Assembly: GCF_001418565.1 (NCBI RefSeq)
Contig: NZ_LIQQ01000038.1
Coordinates: forward strand, 21,298 to 85,297
DNA: 64,000 nt
Direction of reading: 5' to 3'
Origin: Streptomyces graminilatus
GTDB taxonomy: Bacteria; Actinomycetota; Actinomycetes; Streptomycetales; Streptomycetaceae
The notes below the pieces were generated by a model. That model saw only the letters and a program-made list of their open reading frames with translations. It did no database searches and was not told where the DNA came from. The translations under genes and the position numbers were made by a program. How positions within the stretch are numbered: position 1 is the stretch's first letter; the number at the start of each line of letters is the position of its first letter. Positions 51,979-64,000 of this stretch are shown here, one piece after another.

Positions 51979-52154
51979 GGCATTTCCTCTGTGCTCTCAA
52001 GGCCCCTGGACGGGGCCCGCGTGCGGGTGTGGCCACGAGGGTCGGGCACGGCCTGCGGTTGCCGGGCGGCACAGGCCACCTGATGGGTCGGTGCGCGGTT
52101 CCCGGTGAAGGTGACGGCCGCCCCGACCCGGCCTGGCCGGGGTGAACCGTGCGG

Positions 52155-52976
52155 TCACTTCATCCCGGAGGTGGCGACACCCGACACGAAGCCGCGCTGC
52201 ATGATCAGGAAGAGCACCAGCACGGGCACGACGTACATCACGGCACCGGCGGCCACCAGGTTGTTCAGCGGTGTGCCGTTCGGGGTGGCGTAGCCGTTGG
52301 CCAGTTTCACCGCGAGGGTGGTGCGGTCGTCGTCCAGGAGCAGGGCGGGAGCGAGGTAGTCGCCCCATGCCCAGGTGAAGGACATGATCATGCTGGTGGC
52401 GATGACCGGCCAGGACTGGGGGAGGAAGATCCGCCAGAAGATGCGGACCTGCCCACAGCCGTCGACGATCGCCGCCTCTTCCAGTTCCTTCGGCATGTTG
52501 GCGAAGAACTGCCGGAACAGGAAGATCAGGTAGGGCGCGCCGGCCAGCCCCCACAACACCCACGGCATGTAGGTGTTGACCAGGCCGGCCTTGGAGAAGA
52601 GCAGGTAGGTGGGGATGAGGGTGATGACCTGCGGCATCATCATCGTCGACAGCAGTACGCCGAAGACGACGGGCTTTCCCGGGGCGTTCAGCCGGGCGAA
52701 GCCGAAGCCGGCCCAGGCGGAGGAGAGGGTGATCAGTACGGAGTACAGCCCCGCGATCACCAGTGAGTTACGGGCGTAGCTGAGGTAGTCGATGCGGGTC
52801 AGGGCCTGCCGGAAGTTGTCCAGGCTGGGCTCGTGGGGCCACCAGTGGATCGGCACGGCCCGCAGCTCGGAGGGCGCCTTGAAGGAGGTGATTCCCAGCC
52901 ACAGGAACGGGCTGAGCATGAGCACCAGGACACCCACCAGGATCATGTAGACGCCTGCGCGGCGGGACAGGGTCAT
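52155..52976 (-). CDS. CUT1-family sugar ABC transporter permease (MalG type)
   Basis: A 273-residue membrane protein with six predicted spans and the EAA motif EEAAIVDGCGQVRIFWRIFLP, characteristic of MalG-like permeases of oligosaccharide importers. ATG at 52976 overlaps the stop of the partner permease. It forms the pore with that protein and works with the lipoprotein two genes upstream. No ATPase gene is in the window, so a shared MsiK-type ATPase, usual in Streptomyces, is expected. The gap to GH31 holds only a short CCCGGC-CTG-GCCGGG hairpin (52127-52141). Confidence 0.93.
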   Translation of the reverse strand: MTLSRRAGVYMILVGVLVLMLSPFLWLGITSFKAPSELRAVPIHWWPHEPSLDNFRQALTRIDYLSYARNSLVIAGLYSVLITLSSAWAGFGFARLNAPGKPVVFGVLLSTMMMPQVITLIPTYLLFSKAGLVNTYMPWVLWGLAGAPYLIFLFRQFFANMPKELEEAAIVDGCGQVRIFWRIFLPQSWPVIATSMIMSFTWAWGDYLAPALLLDDDRTTLAVKLANGYATPNGTPLNNLVAAGAVMYVVPVLVLFLIMQRGFVSGVATSGMK

Positions 52977-54004
52977 CGAGCGCTTCCTATCGTGCGCGGC
53001 GTCTTTTTCGCCTTTTCGGGTTCGAAGGAGTAGAACACCGCGCCCTTGCTGAGCCGGAAGATCAGGAGCGTGATGACGATGATGATCGCGAAGAGCACCC
53101 ACAACAGCGCGGAGGCGTAGCCGTACCGGCCGTTGGCGAAGGTCTGAGCGAAGACGTGGATCATGTACAGGTAGTTGTCCTGGGGGACCGCAGTGACCCC
53201 GGCCGGAGTGGAGTTGAGGGAGATCAGCAGCGGCGCGAAGCTCTGCAGCGCGGCGATGACACCGGTGATGACCTGGAAGAACAGCACCGGCGAGAGCAGT
53301 GGGACGGTGATACGCGTGAACGTCTGCCACGCGTTCGCGCCGTCCATCCTGGCCGCGTCGAGCACCTCACGGGGGATGTCCTGGAGCCCCGCGAGCGAGA
53401 TGATCATGACGTTGCCGACGGCCCACAGAGTGAGCATGATCAACACCCAGTGGGCGTACGGATCGACCAGCCAGGACACTCCGTCGACACCGAGGAGGTC
53501 CAGTACGCCGTTGGCGGATCCAGAGTCCCGGTCGAAGATCATCTTGAAGGTGAGGGCCGCTCCGACCGGCGGTACCACCGCCGGCAGGTACAGCAGCGTG
53601 CGGAACAGACCACGCGCGCGGATCGGCTGGTTCACCAGGACCGCGAGCAGCAGTCCGGCCACGAGGGACAACGGCACGGTGACGGCGGTGAAGACGCCGG
53701 TGCGTGCCAGCGAGGTCATGGTGTCCGGATCGGAGAAGACCTCGCGGTAGTTGGCCAGGCCCACGAACTCGGTACGCGGTGAGAGCCCGTCGGAGTTGGT
53801 GAAACTCAACCACAGGGCGTAGCCGAGCGGGAAGACCGTCAGCGTCAGGAAGCCCAGGATCCAGGGGCCGGAGAACAGGTAGAAGGCCCAGGCCCGGCGC
53901 GTCCGCAGCGAGGCGCGCCGGCGTCCGGGGCGCCCGGCGGGGCGGCGGGCCTCCACAGAGGCCCGCGCCCCCCGCACGGAACGGGAGAGTTGCTCAGTGC
54001 TCAT
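52973..54004 (-). CDS. CUT1-family sugar ABC transporter permease (MalF type)
   Basis: A 343-residue membrane protein. An Arg-rich N-terminal tail (about 40 residues) precedes the first span (AWAFYLFSGPWILGFLTLTV). Then come FPLGYALWLSFTNSD, a typical periplasmic-side region, and the EAA loop REVLDAARMDGANAWQTFTR. ATG at 54004 overlaps the receptor stop, and its own stop overlaps the MalG-type start, so the three transporter genes are fully coupled. It imports oligosaccharides for the intracellular glycosidases. Confidence 0.93.
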   Translation of the reverse strand: MSTEQLSRSVRGARASVEARRPAGRPGRRRASLRTRRAWAFYLFSGPWILGFLTLTVFPLGYALWLSFTNSDGLSPRTEFVGLANYREVFSDPDTMTSLARTGVFTAVTVPLSLVAGLLLAVLVNQPIRARGLFRTLLYLPAVVPPVGAALTFKMIFDRDSGSANGVLDLLGVDGVSWLVDPYAHWVLIMLTLWAVGNVMIISLAGLQDIPREVLDAARMDGANAWQTFTRITVPLLSPVLFFQVITGVIAALQSFAPLLISLNSTPAGVTAVPQDNYLYMIHVFAQTFANGRYGYASALLWVLFAIIIVITLLIFRLSKGAVFYSFEPEKAKKTPRTIGSAR

Positions 54005-55347
54005 CCGGCCAGTTCCTTGCCCCGGGCAAGCTGCTCGTTCATGCGCTGGTTCAGTTCGTCGGCGATCTTGCCGGTCGGGGTGTTGGACTTGACAGCCCCC
54101 GGCAGCACCTTGTTCAGCACCGCCTCCAGGGCGGTCACCTCGGCGTAGGGCGTGAAGGAGAGCGTGGAGAAGTACTTCATCTCGTTCTCCTGCACCTTGT
54201 AGGCCTGCTTCTGGAACGGCTTCTCCTGAGGCATCTTGGCCTGGAGCGACTTCAGGGAGGGGATGCCCCAACCGCCGGTCGCCCGGTCCTGGGCGGGCTT
54301 GCCGCCGAAGTACCACTCGAAGAACTTCCAGGCCGCGTCCTTGTTCTTGGATTCCCGGGGGATCCAGAAGCCGGTGGCACCGAAACAGGGGCTGACGCGG
54401 TTCGAGCCCAGCTGCGGGGCCGGAGCGAACCGGGAGAGCTCGCCGATCTTGGGGTCGTCGAGGAACGAGCCCCCGAACCAGTAGCCGTCGGTGGCCATCG
54501 CCATCCGGTTGGCCTGGTAGGTGGGCCAGTCCCAGCCGTCCGGGTTGGGGTTGGCCACGTTCGGACCGATGTCCGCACGCGTGTAGTCCAGGATCCACTG
54601 GAGCGCCTTGCGCGCTTCGGGCGCGGAGAAGTCCACCGAGGCGAGGTCCTCCGCGAACACGCTGCCCCCGGCCGACGCGGTCAGGGAGGTGAGCTGGGCG
54701 AAGGTGCCCATGCCTCCGGCGCTCAGCCCGTACACCTTGACCTTGCCCAGCCGGCGCTTGGTCAGCCGCTTGCCGAGGTCGAGCCACTCGTCGCAGGAGA
54801 GGGGCTCGGTGTCGCTGGGGAGGTCGATGCCCGCCTCATGGAACAGATCCGTGCGGTACCAGAACATCGAGTCCTGCGAGTAGTCCTTCGCCATGCCGTA
54901 GCGGGGGCCCGCGCCCTGCTTCTGACCGTCGAAGCGCCACAGGTCGTTGACGGGGTCGAGGTCGGTGGTCCTGAGGGCGCTGCTCTTGGCGAAGTACGGG
55001 TCCAGATCGGTCATCAGCCCGCGCTTGGCGAAGTACGGCGTCTCCAGCGCGCCGATGCCGCGCACCACGTCCGGCGGGTTCTTGCTCGCCAGCATGGCGT
55101 TCAGCTTGGAGGGGTCATACTTCATGACGCGGATCGTCATCCCGAGCGCCTTCTGGGCATCGGCCTGGAAGGTCTTCGGGTCCTCCGTGGTCATGACACT
55201 GATCGTTCCGCCGCCCTTGGCGCCGCCGGAGGACGAGTCGTTGACAGAGGCGGCACAGCCGGGCAGGGCGGTCGCGGCGAGTGCGGCACTGGCAGAGGCG
55301 ATCAGGAAGTTGCGCCGGTCGAGGGAGAATCTGGCTGAATCGGACAT
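54001..55347 (-). CDS. Sugar ABC transporter substrate-binding lipoprotein (SBP family 1)
   Basis: A 448-residue receptor exported as a lipoprotein: N-terminal RRNFLIASASAALAATALPGC with lipobox LPGC (Cys at about 31) and a twin-Arg (DRRNFL) motif, so Tat export is possible. Family features: DPSKLNAMLASKNPPDVV, DSMFWYRTDLFHEAGI, the W/Y-rich binding loops (NPDGWDWPTYQANRMAMATD, DGYWFGG) and the SKNKDAAWKFFEWYF helix. ATG at 55347 follows GAAAGG. First gene of the minus-strand transporter operon, opposite the LacI gene across 1.39 kb. Ligand presumably an arabinose-, xylose- or galactose-containing oligosaccharide. Confidence 0.92.
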   Translation of the reverse strand: MSDSARFSLDRRNFLIASASAALAATALPGCAASVNDSSSGGAKGGGTISVMTTEDPKTFQADAQKALGMTIRVMKYDPSKLNAMLASKNPPDVVRGIGALETPYFAKRGLMTDLDPYFAKSSALRTTDLDPVNDLWRFDGQKQGAGPRYGMAKDYSQDSMFWYRTDLFHEAGIDLPSDTEPLSCDEWLDLGKRLTKRRLGKVKVYGLSAGGMGTFAQLTSLTASAGGSVFAEDLASVDFSAPEARKALQWILDYTRADIGPNVANPNPDGWDWPTYQANRMAMATDGYWFGGSFLDDPKIGELSRFAPAPQLGSNRVSPCFGATGFWIPRESKNKDAAWKFFEWYFGGKPAQDRATGGWGIPSLKSLQAKMPQEKPFQKQAYKVQENEMKYFSTLSFTPYAEVTALEAVLNKVLPGAVKSNTPTGKIADELNQRMNEQLARGKELAG

Positions 55348-55393
55348 GGCTCGGCAGCCTTTCGGGCGGTGTGGAGACGGATTGTGTGCGTGC

Positions 55394-55424
55394 GGGCGGG
55401 CAGGCGGGCAGGCAGGCAGGCAGG
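55394..55424. repeat. Tetranucleotide repeat (GGCG/GGCA)n
   Basis: About 31 bases of uninterrupted GGCG or GGCA units lie 47 bases upstream of the receptor gene ATG, i.e. in its leader or promoter. Copy number may vary between strains by slippage. Confidence 0.8.
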
Positions 55425-55632
55425 TGCTGCACGCGGGGAGGCATGTGGAGAGCGGGCGAAGGCGCGCGTTCCGTACTCGGCCGTGGTGCGCGGTCCAGGA
55501 ACCGTGCGGAACGAGCCTCGGCACGTTGAGAGGTCAGACGCCGCCTTGTCCCAAGAAGGACGTCATCGCTGCTCGTGAGCGAGCAGGCTCCCGTTGCCGG
55601 GGGAGGCGGGGGACGCCGTGATTGAACGGCAT

Positions 55633-55654
55633 GCCTGCAACCGTTGCGACAGGC
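55633..55654. promoter_or_regulatory. Nested inverted repeat, candidate LacI-family operator
   Basis: GCCTG (55633-55637) pairs with CAGGC (55650-55654), and inside GCAAC-C-GTTGC (55637-55647) is an exact inverted repeat. GCAAC/GTTGC half-sites are common in LacI-family operators, although the one-base odd spacer is atypical. Confidence 0.4.
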
Positions 55655-56031
55655 AGGGCTCAGCGCACTTCTGACGCTTCACCAGGCAGAAAACGGAAGT
55701 GAGATGGGTGACGTCGGCATCCTGGCGGCCGTCGCGTCGGCTGCCGGGCACCTTAAGGATCGCTTCATTGCACACCTCGCCCACCGTCGGCTCTACCTGT
55801 GTGGAACTTGTCGGCATCGAGAGGGATGGTCCGGCTCTTCGGCTCTGGGGGATCTGCCCCGGTAATGACCGCCGCGAACCGGTTGCGGCGAGACATCGGC
55901 GAACGCTAGGTCTGCCCCTTGGAGGCTGTCAAGGGGGGTCGGGGCAACAGTTCTCGAAGTTTGGTGACCCTGTGACCGAGCAAGTTGCCGCACAGCTCTT
56001 GACTTCACGGGTATCGCGATGGCAGCGTTTT

Positions 56032-56039
56032 TACCGGTA
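56032..56039. promoter_or_regulatory. TACCGGTA palindrome in an AT-richer patch
   Basis: TTTTTACCGGTACAAG (56028-56043) has an 8-base perfect palindrome with CG at the centre, a pattern often seen in LacI-family sites. It lies midway between the divergent genes; assignment is tentative. Confidence 0.3.
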
Positions 56040-56652
56040 CAAGTAAGGTGCTCAAAGGCGGCTGTTTACGGACGAACAGCATGCCCGAAAGCCCTGTGCC
56101 CCGCCGTTCGCTCGCTGTCCGGTGGCCCGAGAGCCGGGAATCGAGAGCCGAGAGTCGGTACCCGGCAAGCCAGCCGTACCGCTCGACCCCGCCACATCAA
56201 CGCTGGAGCAGATCCATGCCCGTCCCGACCCCGGTCCTCCGCCTCGACGCCGAGCCCTCGACGGCCAGCCGCGACCACGCCCCGTACCGAGGTCACGTCG
56301 AGCCCTCCGGCCGGTACGGCCACGGCGGGCCGCGGCTCGGGCGCGATTCTCTGCCTCTCCATACAGGCGGCCCGCGCCCGGATCTGGTTGCGGCCGGTGC
56401 GCGCCCCGAACGGTTCAGGCCCTCGCCGGCCGGATGCCTGTCGCGTCGAAGCAGGGCACGGCGGCGGCCGGACGGGAGCCGGTCCGTACGGGGCGACATG
56501 AATGAGTGATCGCGGTCGCGGACGGACGGCCGGGGCGCGTGAGCCGAGGCGGAGTGCGAGCCGTCGGCTGCGGGGCGGAGACCCCTGGGGATTCCGCTCG
56601 CTGCCCGCTGGTGCCGAGGACAGGACCAGAGGCGGTGCCGGGGGAAACGCCA

Positions 56653-56668
56653 CCCCTATATATAGGGG
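56653..56668. promoter_or_regulatory. Perfect 16-bp palindrome CCCCTATATATAGGGG upstream of lacI
   Basis: An exact self-complementary sequence with an eight-base AT core, very rare in DNA of this GC content, 67 bases before the lacI GTG. The AT core could serve as a -10 box in either direction, so a protein bound here would block the promoter; an autoregulatory site is the simplest reading. Confidence 0.6.
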
Positions 56669-56734
56669 ACAGCACAGTCCGGCTGAGGGGCATTGCCCCG
56701 GGGCGGGATTCGAGACCATGGACCAGGGGCGCAC

Positions 56735-57739
56735 GTGGCAACGATTCGGGATGTGGCGAAGGCGGCCGGTGTCTCGGCGATGACCGTCTCCAACGTCATC
56801 AACGATCATCCGAACGTGCGCCGGGCAACGCGCGAGAAGGTCCTGGAGGCGATGACGCGACTCGACTACCGCGTCAACGTCGCGGCCCGCAATCTCAGCA
56901 AGGGCCGAACCGGCACCATCGGACTCGCCGTCCCCCAGGTGAACAGCCCCTACTACAGCCGGCTCGCCGCCACCATCATCACCGCGGCGGAACGCCACAA
57001 CCTGAGGGTGAGCATCGAGCAGACGGGGGCGTCGCGGGACAGCGAACTCGCCGCGCTGTCGATGTCACGCAACCGTCTCTATGACGGGCTCATCCTGAGC
57101 GCCGTAGGACTGGGGCCGACCGATGCCGAGCGTCTCAAGGTCGATCACCCGGTGGTCATCCTGGGTGAGCGGTTCTTCGGCGGTCCCGTGGACCATGTCG
57201 CCATGCCCAATGTCGAGGCGGCCGAGGCGGCCACCAGCCACCTGATCGAACGGGGCTGCCGGCGTATCGCGATCCTGTCCGGCAGGGTCGACATAGTCGA
57301 CAGTTCCACCCTCCGGCTCGCGGGCTACCGGCAGGCGCTGGAGAAGGCCGGCCTGCCGGCGGATCCGGCCCTGGTGCAGACGGTGGACAGGACGGACATG
57401 GCCGAAGGCGCCGAACGGGCCCGGAAGATGGTAGAGAGCGGACTCGGCTTCGACGGCTTGTTCTGCGTGAACGACTCCTTGGCCATGGGTGCGCTGCGGG
57501 GCCTGGCGAGTGCCGGGGTGCGGGTGCCGGACCAGGTCAAGGTCATCGGGTTCGACAACGTCAAGGAGAGCGAGTTCCTCGTCCCCGCGCTCTCCACCAT
57601 CGACCCGGACCACGACGCGATGGCCGAACGGGCGGTCCACCTGCTGATCAGGCGTATCGAGGAGACCGAGCCCAGCACGGATCACGAGGAGTTCTTCAGC
57701 TCTTTCTCCGTGGTGATCCGCGAGTCGACAGGTGGCTGA
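56735..57739 (+). CDS. LacI-family transcriptional regulator of the glycan locus
   Basis: A 334-residue regulator with the N-terminal LacI HTH and hinge (ATIRDVAKAAGVSAMTVSNV, then YRVNVAARNLSKGRTGTIGL) and the periplasmic-binding-protein-like effector domain (DGLILSAVG, RLAGYRQALEKAGLP, GLFCVNDSLAMGALRGLASA, GFDNVKESEFLVPALSTID). GTG at 56735 puts ATIRDVA immediately at the N-terminus, as in most of the family; AGGGGC precedes it. It lies between the transporter/GH operon (leftward) and the GH43-like, GH2, GH51 genes (rightward) and probably controls both in response to an imported sugar. Confidence 0.93.
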   Translation: MATIRDVAKAAGVSAMTVSNVINDHPNVRRATREKVLEAMTRLDYRVNVAARNLSKGRTGTIGLAVPQVNSPYYSRLAATIITAAERHNLRVSIEQTGASRDSELAALSMSRNRLYDGLILSAVGLGPTDAERLKVDHPVVILGERFFGGPVDHVAMPNVEAAEAATSHLIERGCRRIAILSGRVDIVDSSTLRLAGYRQALEKAGLPADPALVQTVDRTDMAEGAERARKMVESGLGFDGLFCVNDSLAMGALRGLASAGVRVPDQVKVIGFDNVKESEFLVPALSTIDPDHDAMAERAVHLLIRRIEETEPSTDHEEFFSSFSVVIRESTGG

Positions 57740-57879
57740 CCGGGCCGGGCGCCAACCCCGGTCGTACCCGTCCGTACGCGCACATCGTCATGCCTTGCCG
57801 GGCGCGGCCCGGAAGAAGGGCGCCGACGCCACACCCTGCCCTGTTCCTCGTACCGCCTCACCAGATACCGGAGACAACG

Positions 57880-61960
<4,081 letters not shown>

Positions 61961-62055
61961 ACCGTCGCCGTACGACACCAGGGCCTGTCGTAAGCCATTG
62001 ACCGGCAGAGCCTTGGCGAGATCGAAGTCCCCCTGTGCCCCGCGCCCGCTGAGGA

Positions 62056-63996
62056 GTGGTCATTACCAGCAGAAAGGCCGAAGCCGTCACCGAGACGGTG
62101 ATCCACGTGGACACCGTGGCGCCCGGCACAGGCATCTCGCCCGATCTCTTCGGTGTGTTCTTCGAGGACATCAGCCATGCGGCGGACGGCGGTCTGTACG
62201 CCGAGCTGCTGCAGAACCGCTCCTTCGAGTACGGCCCCGCCGACCGGCCCGACTGGCATGGACTCACCGCCTGGGAGTTGCTGGAGCGGGACGGCGCGGC
62301 CGGTTCGGTCGCCGTGTCGGTCGAGGCTCCGCTGCATCCGGCCAACCCGGTCCACGCCGTCCTGCACACCACAACCGTCGGGATGGCCGGCCTCGGTGCC
62401 GGACTGCGCAACGAGGGCTTCGACGGCATCCCCGTCCAGGCGGGCGCACAGTACGACGTCAGCGTCCACGCCCGGCTCACCGACGGACCGGCCGACCGGC
62501 TGGTGGCGAGGATCGAGAGCGGAGACGGCCAACTGGTGCACGCGGAGGCCGTGTTGGGGCCCCTCGCCGGGTCCTGGGAGCGGCACGCAGGCGTGCTTAC
62601 GTGTGCCGTCACCGACCCGGACGCCCGGTTCACCGTCACCGCGACCGGCGTCGGCAACGAGGACGCCATCACCGACACCTTCCGCGACCGCTTCGCCCGC
62701 ATCCAGGACGCCCTGAGCGAGCACCACCCGGAGATCACCGTGGTGGGCACGGTCGGCCCCTCTCCCAGCGGCCAGGAATGGGAGGACGGCTGGGCGTTCG
62801 CCCGCGAGCGCCAGGTCCCGGTGGTCGACGAGCACTCGTACAAAAGCCCGCGTTGGTTCCTGGAGAACACCCGCCGCTTCGACGCCCTGGACCGCGAGGA
62901 CCCGCACCTCTGCATCGGGGAGTACGGGAGTTGGGGCAACGACGGCCGCCATGCCGTCGCCGAGGCCGCCTACATGATCGGCATGGAGCGCAACGGCGAT
63001 GTCGTACGGCTCGCCTCCTACGCCCCGCTGCTCGGCAAGCGCGACCACATCGACTGGGCGCCCGACCTGATCTACTTCGACAACACCCACGTCTGGCCCA
63101 CGCTCAACTACCACGTCCAGCGGATGCACTCGGTCAACTCCGGCGACACGGCGCTGCCCGTCACGGTGACCGGGGCCCCCGAGGCGCCGACGCCCGTGGC
63201 AACCGCCCGGCACCGGGTCCAGCTGGGCACCACGGCCGACACATGCGCGGAGTTCGCGGACATACGCCTGGGCCCCCTCGGCACGGAGACGGCCCCCGGA
63301 TTCGCCGACTGGCAACCGGAGTCGGGTGTCTGGAAGCCTGACGGCGAGGCTCTGATCCGGCAGACGCGGAACGACGCGTCGTCGGACACCAGGCTGTCGC
63401 TGGCGGACGCCGTGGCCGGGCCGTCGTACGTCTTCGCGGTCCGGGCCCGGAAGACGGCCGGGACCGAGGGGTTCGTCCTCGGCTTCGGCGGGACCTCCGC
63501 CGCCGACCGGTACGAGTGGTCGGTCGGCGGCTGGAAGAACCGGTCCACGCGCCTTCAGCGTGTGGACGAGGGCACCCGGCACGACATCACCGACCCCGTG
63601 CCGAACCCCGTCGAGACCGGCCGCTGGTACGACCTGCGCGTCGAGGTGGACGGGCTGCGCTTCCGCTGTTTCCGCGACGGCGAGCTGGTCCACGACTTCG
63701 AGGACGTGCGCCGGGAGCCGGAAGTCCTCGCGGTGTCGGCGGTCCGTGACAGCGCGCACGGCGAGGTGATCATCAAGATCGCGAACGCCACCGCCGACAC
63801 CGTCACCGCACGGCTGAACCTGGCCGGCGCGGACGGTGACACGGAGTTCACGCGGACCACACTCGCGACCCAGCCGCACGCCACGAGCCGCTTCGAACCC
63901 GCCCCGGCCTCCCCGGTCGAGGACCGTGTGACGGGTCGGATCCACGATCTCCCGCCCTGCTCCTTCACCGTTCTGCGCACCCGTGCGAAAGACTGA
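62056..63996 (+). CDS. Alpha-L-arabinofuranosidase, GH51 type, with internal in-frame deletion of part of the barrel
   Basis: A 646-residue frame. The N-terminus (ISPDLFGVFFEDISHAADGG, NRSFEYG) and a carbohydrate-binding domain are normal for Streptomyces GH51. After TVTATGVG (about residue 198) the sequence jumps directly to NEDAITDTFRDRFARIQDAL, which in the family follows the acid/base GNE motif late in the barrel. The usual intervening strands (PGGC, GYY/FFEY and PEPF blocks, about 180-200 residues) are absent. The nucleophile region CIGEYGSWGND and a laminin-like C-terminal domain remain. The barrel cannot close normally, so activity is doubtful. GTG at 62056 is adjacent to GAGGA; GTG at 62098 is an alternative start. 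Confidence 0.82.
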   Translation: MVITSRKAEAVTETVIHVDTVAPGTGISPDLFGVFFEDISHAADGGLYAELLQNRSFEYGPADRPDWHGLTAWELLERDGAAGSVAVSVEAPLHPANPVHAVLHTTTVGMAGLGAGLRNEGFDGIPVQAGAQYDVSVHARLTDGPADRLVARIESGDGQLVHAEAVLGPLAGSWERHAGVLTCAVTDPDARFTVTATGVGNEDAITDTFRDRFARIQDALSEHHPEITVVGTVGPSPSGQEWEDGWAFARERQVPVVDEHSYKSPRWFLENTRRFDALDREDPHLCIGEYGSWGNDGRHAVAEAAYMIGMERNGDVVRLASYAPLLGKRDHIDWAPDLIYFDNTHVWPTLNYHVQRMHSVNSGDTALPVTVTGAPEAPTPVATARHRVQLGTTADTCAEFADIRLGPLGTETAPGFADWQPESGVWKPDGEALIRQTRNDASSDTRLSLADAVAGPSYVFAVRARKTAGTEGFVLGFGGTSAADRYEWSVGGWKNRSTRLQRVDEGTRHDITDPVPNPVETGRWYDLRVEVDGLRFRCFRDGELVHDFEDVRREPEVLAVSAVRDSAHGEVIIKIANATADTVTARLNLAGADGDTEFTRTTLATQPHATSRFEPAPASPVEDRVTGRIHDLPPCSFTVLRTRAKD

Positions 63997-64000
63997 CGTG

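Larger units (their letters stand above)
55348..56734. other. 1.39-kb divergent intergenic region without a convincing gene
   Basis: Between the receptor gene (leftward) and lacI (rightward) I see no frame with protein-like composition or a family match; the short frames present lack ribosome sites and are rich in Arg/Ser/Pro. It does contain a GGCA repeat, an inverted repeat, TACCGGTA and a long AT-core palindrome, listed separately. It is unusually long for a Streptomyces promoter region and may hold an undetected small RNA or a decayed gene. Confidence 0.6.

Noticed and set aside
52127..52141. Short CCCGGC-CTG-GCCGGG hairpin after the CUT1 permease gene as a terminator
   Set aside because: Only six base pairs, a 3-base loop and no T-run; such sequences are frequent by chance at this GC content.
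55699..56046. Possible 115-residue gene in the long intergenic region
   Set aside because: No ribosome site and no family resemblance; the frame is not supported by third-position GC pattern as far as can be judged by eye.
56066..56998. Minus-strand frame of 310 residues overlapping the lacI start
   Set aside because: Pro/Arg-rich, no recognisable domain, overlaps the lacI HTH coding region.
61961..62055. Possible insertion-sequence end between GH2 and GH51
   Set aside because: The stretch CCTGTCGTAAGCC looked like an IS terminus, but no matching inverted end, target duplication or transposase was found nearby.

Overview
The window is high-GC actinomycete DNA and reads as a Streptomyces-type chromosome. 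The evidence is GTG/TTG starts, 4-bp ATGA/GTGA gene overlaps, secreted CBM2 cellulases, a CebR-type operator and very long antisense shadow frames. No rRNA, tRNA, CRISPR array or intact mobile element is visible. All functions are read from motifs and family memory; no database search was run.

1-6.4 kb: the 3' part of a DppA/OppA-like substrate-binding protein gene and a complete dipeptide-type ABC importer (two permeases, two ATPases), then an XRE-cupin regulator and, convergently, an IclR regulator with a visible autoregulated promoter. 6.5-18.9 kb: a divergent aromatic-catabolism locus equivalent to the hca + mhp (phenylpropionate/cinnamate) pathway. On the minus strand five coupled genes encode a zinc-type dehydrogenase, MhpB, MhpD, MhpF and MhpE, closed by a strong terminator. 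On the plus strand lie the three-component Rieske dioxygenase (alpha, ferredoxin, reductase, beta), an MhpC-like hydrolase, a cis-dihydrodiol dehydrogenase, an acyl-CoA ligase and a small GNAT-like protein. A 99-bp gap with nested inverted repeats separates the two arms.

19-32.9 kb: a DAO-type flavoprotein, a second paralogous Dpp-type importer, a TetR regulator divergent from a hotdog-fold (MaoC/NodN-like) protein and an amidase, then a CocE/S15 hydrolase, a CaiC-like acyl-CoA ligase and a cupin. Three of these transcription units share a promoter/operator motif, which suggests one regulon. Together with the first importer they could take up amide- or ester-conjugated aromatics, hydrolyse them and feed the ring-cleavage pathway; this is inference.

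32.9-34.5 kb is a rearrangement scar: a kdsB-like fragment and two IS5-type transposase remnants. 34.5-38.7 kb: a cellulose-deconstruction set behind a perfect CebR box: expansin-CBM2, CBM2-Cip1-like and CBM2-GH5. A frameshifted alpha/beta-hydrolase and a 19-bp-stem terminator follow. 39.9-64 kb: a plant-glycan locus. The minus strand carries a 1316-aa secreted beta-helix protein with three F5/8C and two LamG modules, then GH127, GH43, GH95, GH31 and a CUT1 ABC importer. The plus strand carries a LacI regulator, a GH43/GH117-like beta-propeller enzyme, GH2 and a GH51 that has lost part of its catalytic barrel. Most of these enzymes lack signal peptides, so side-chain trimming of imported oligosaccharides inside the cell is likely.
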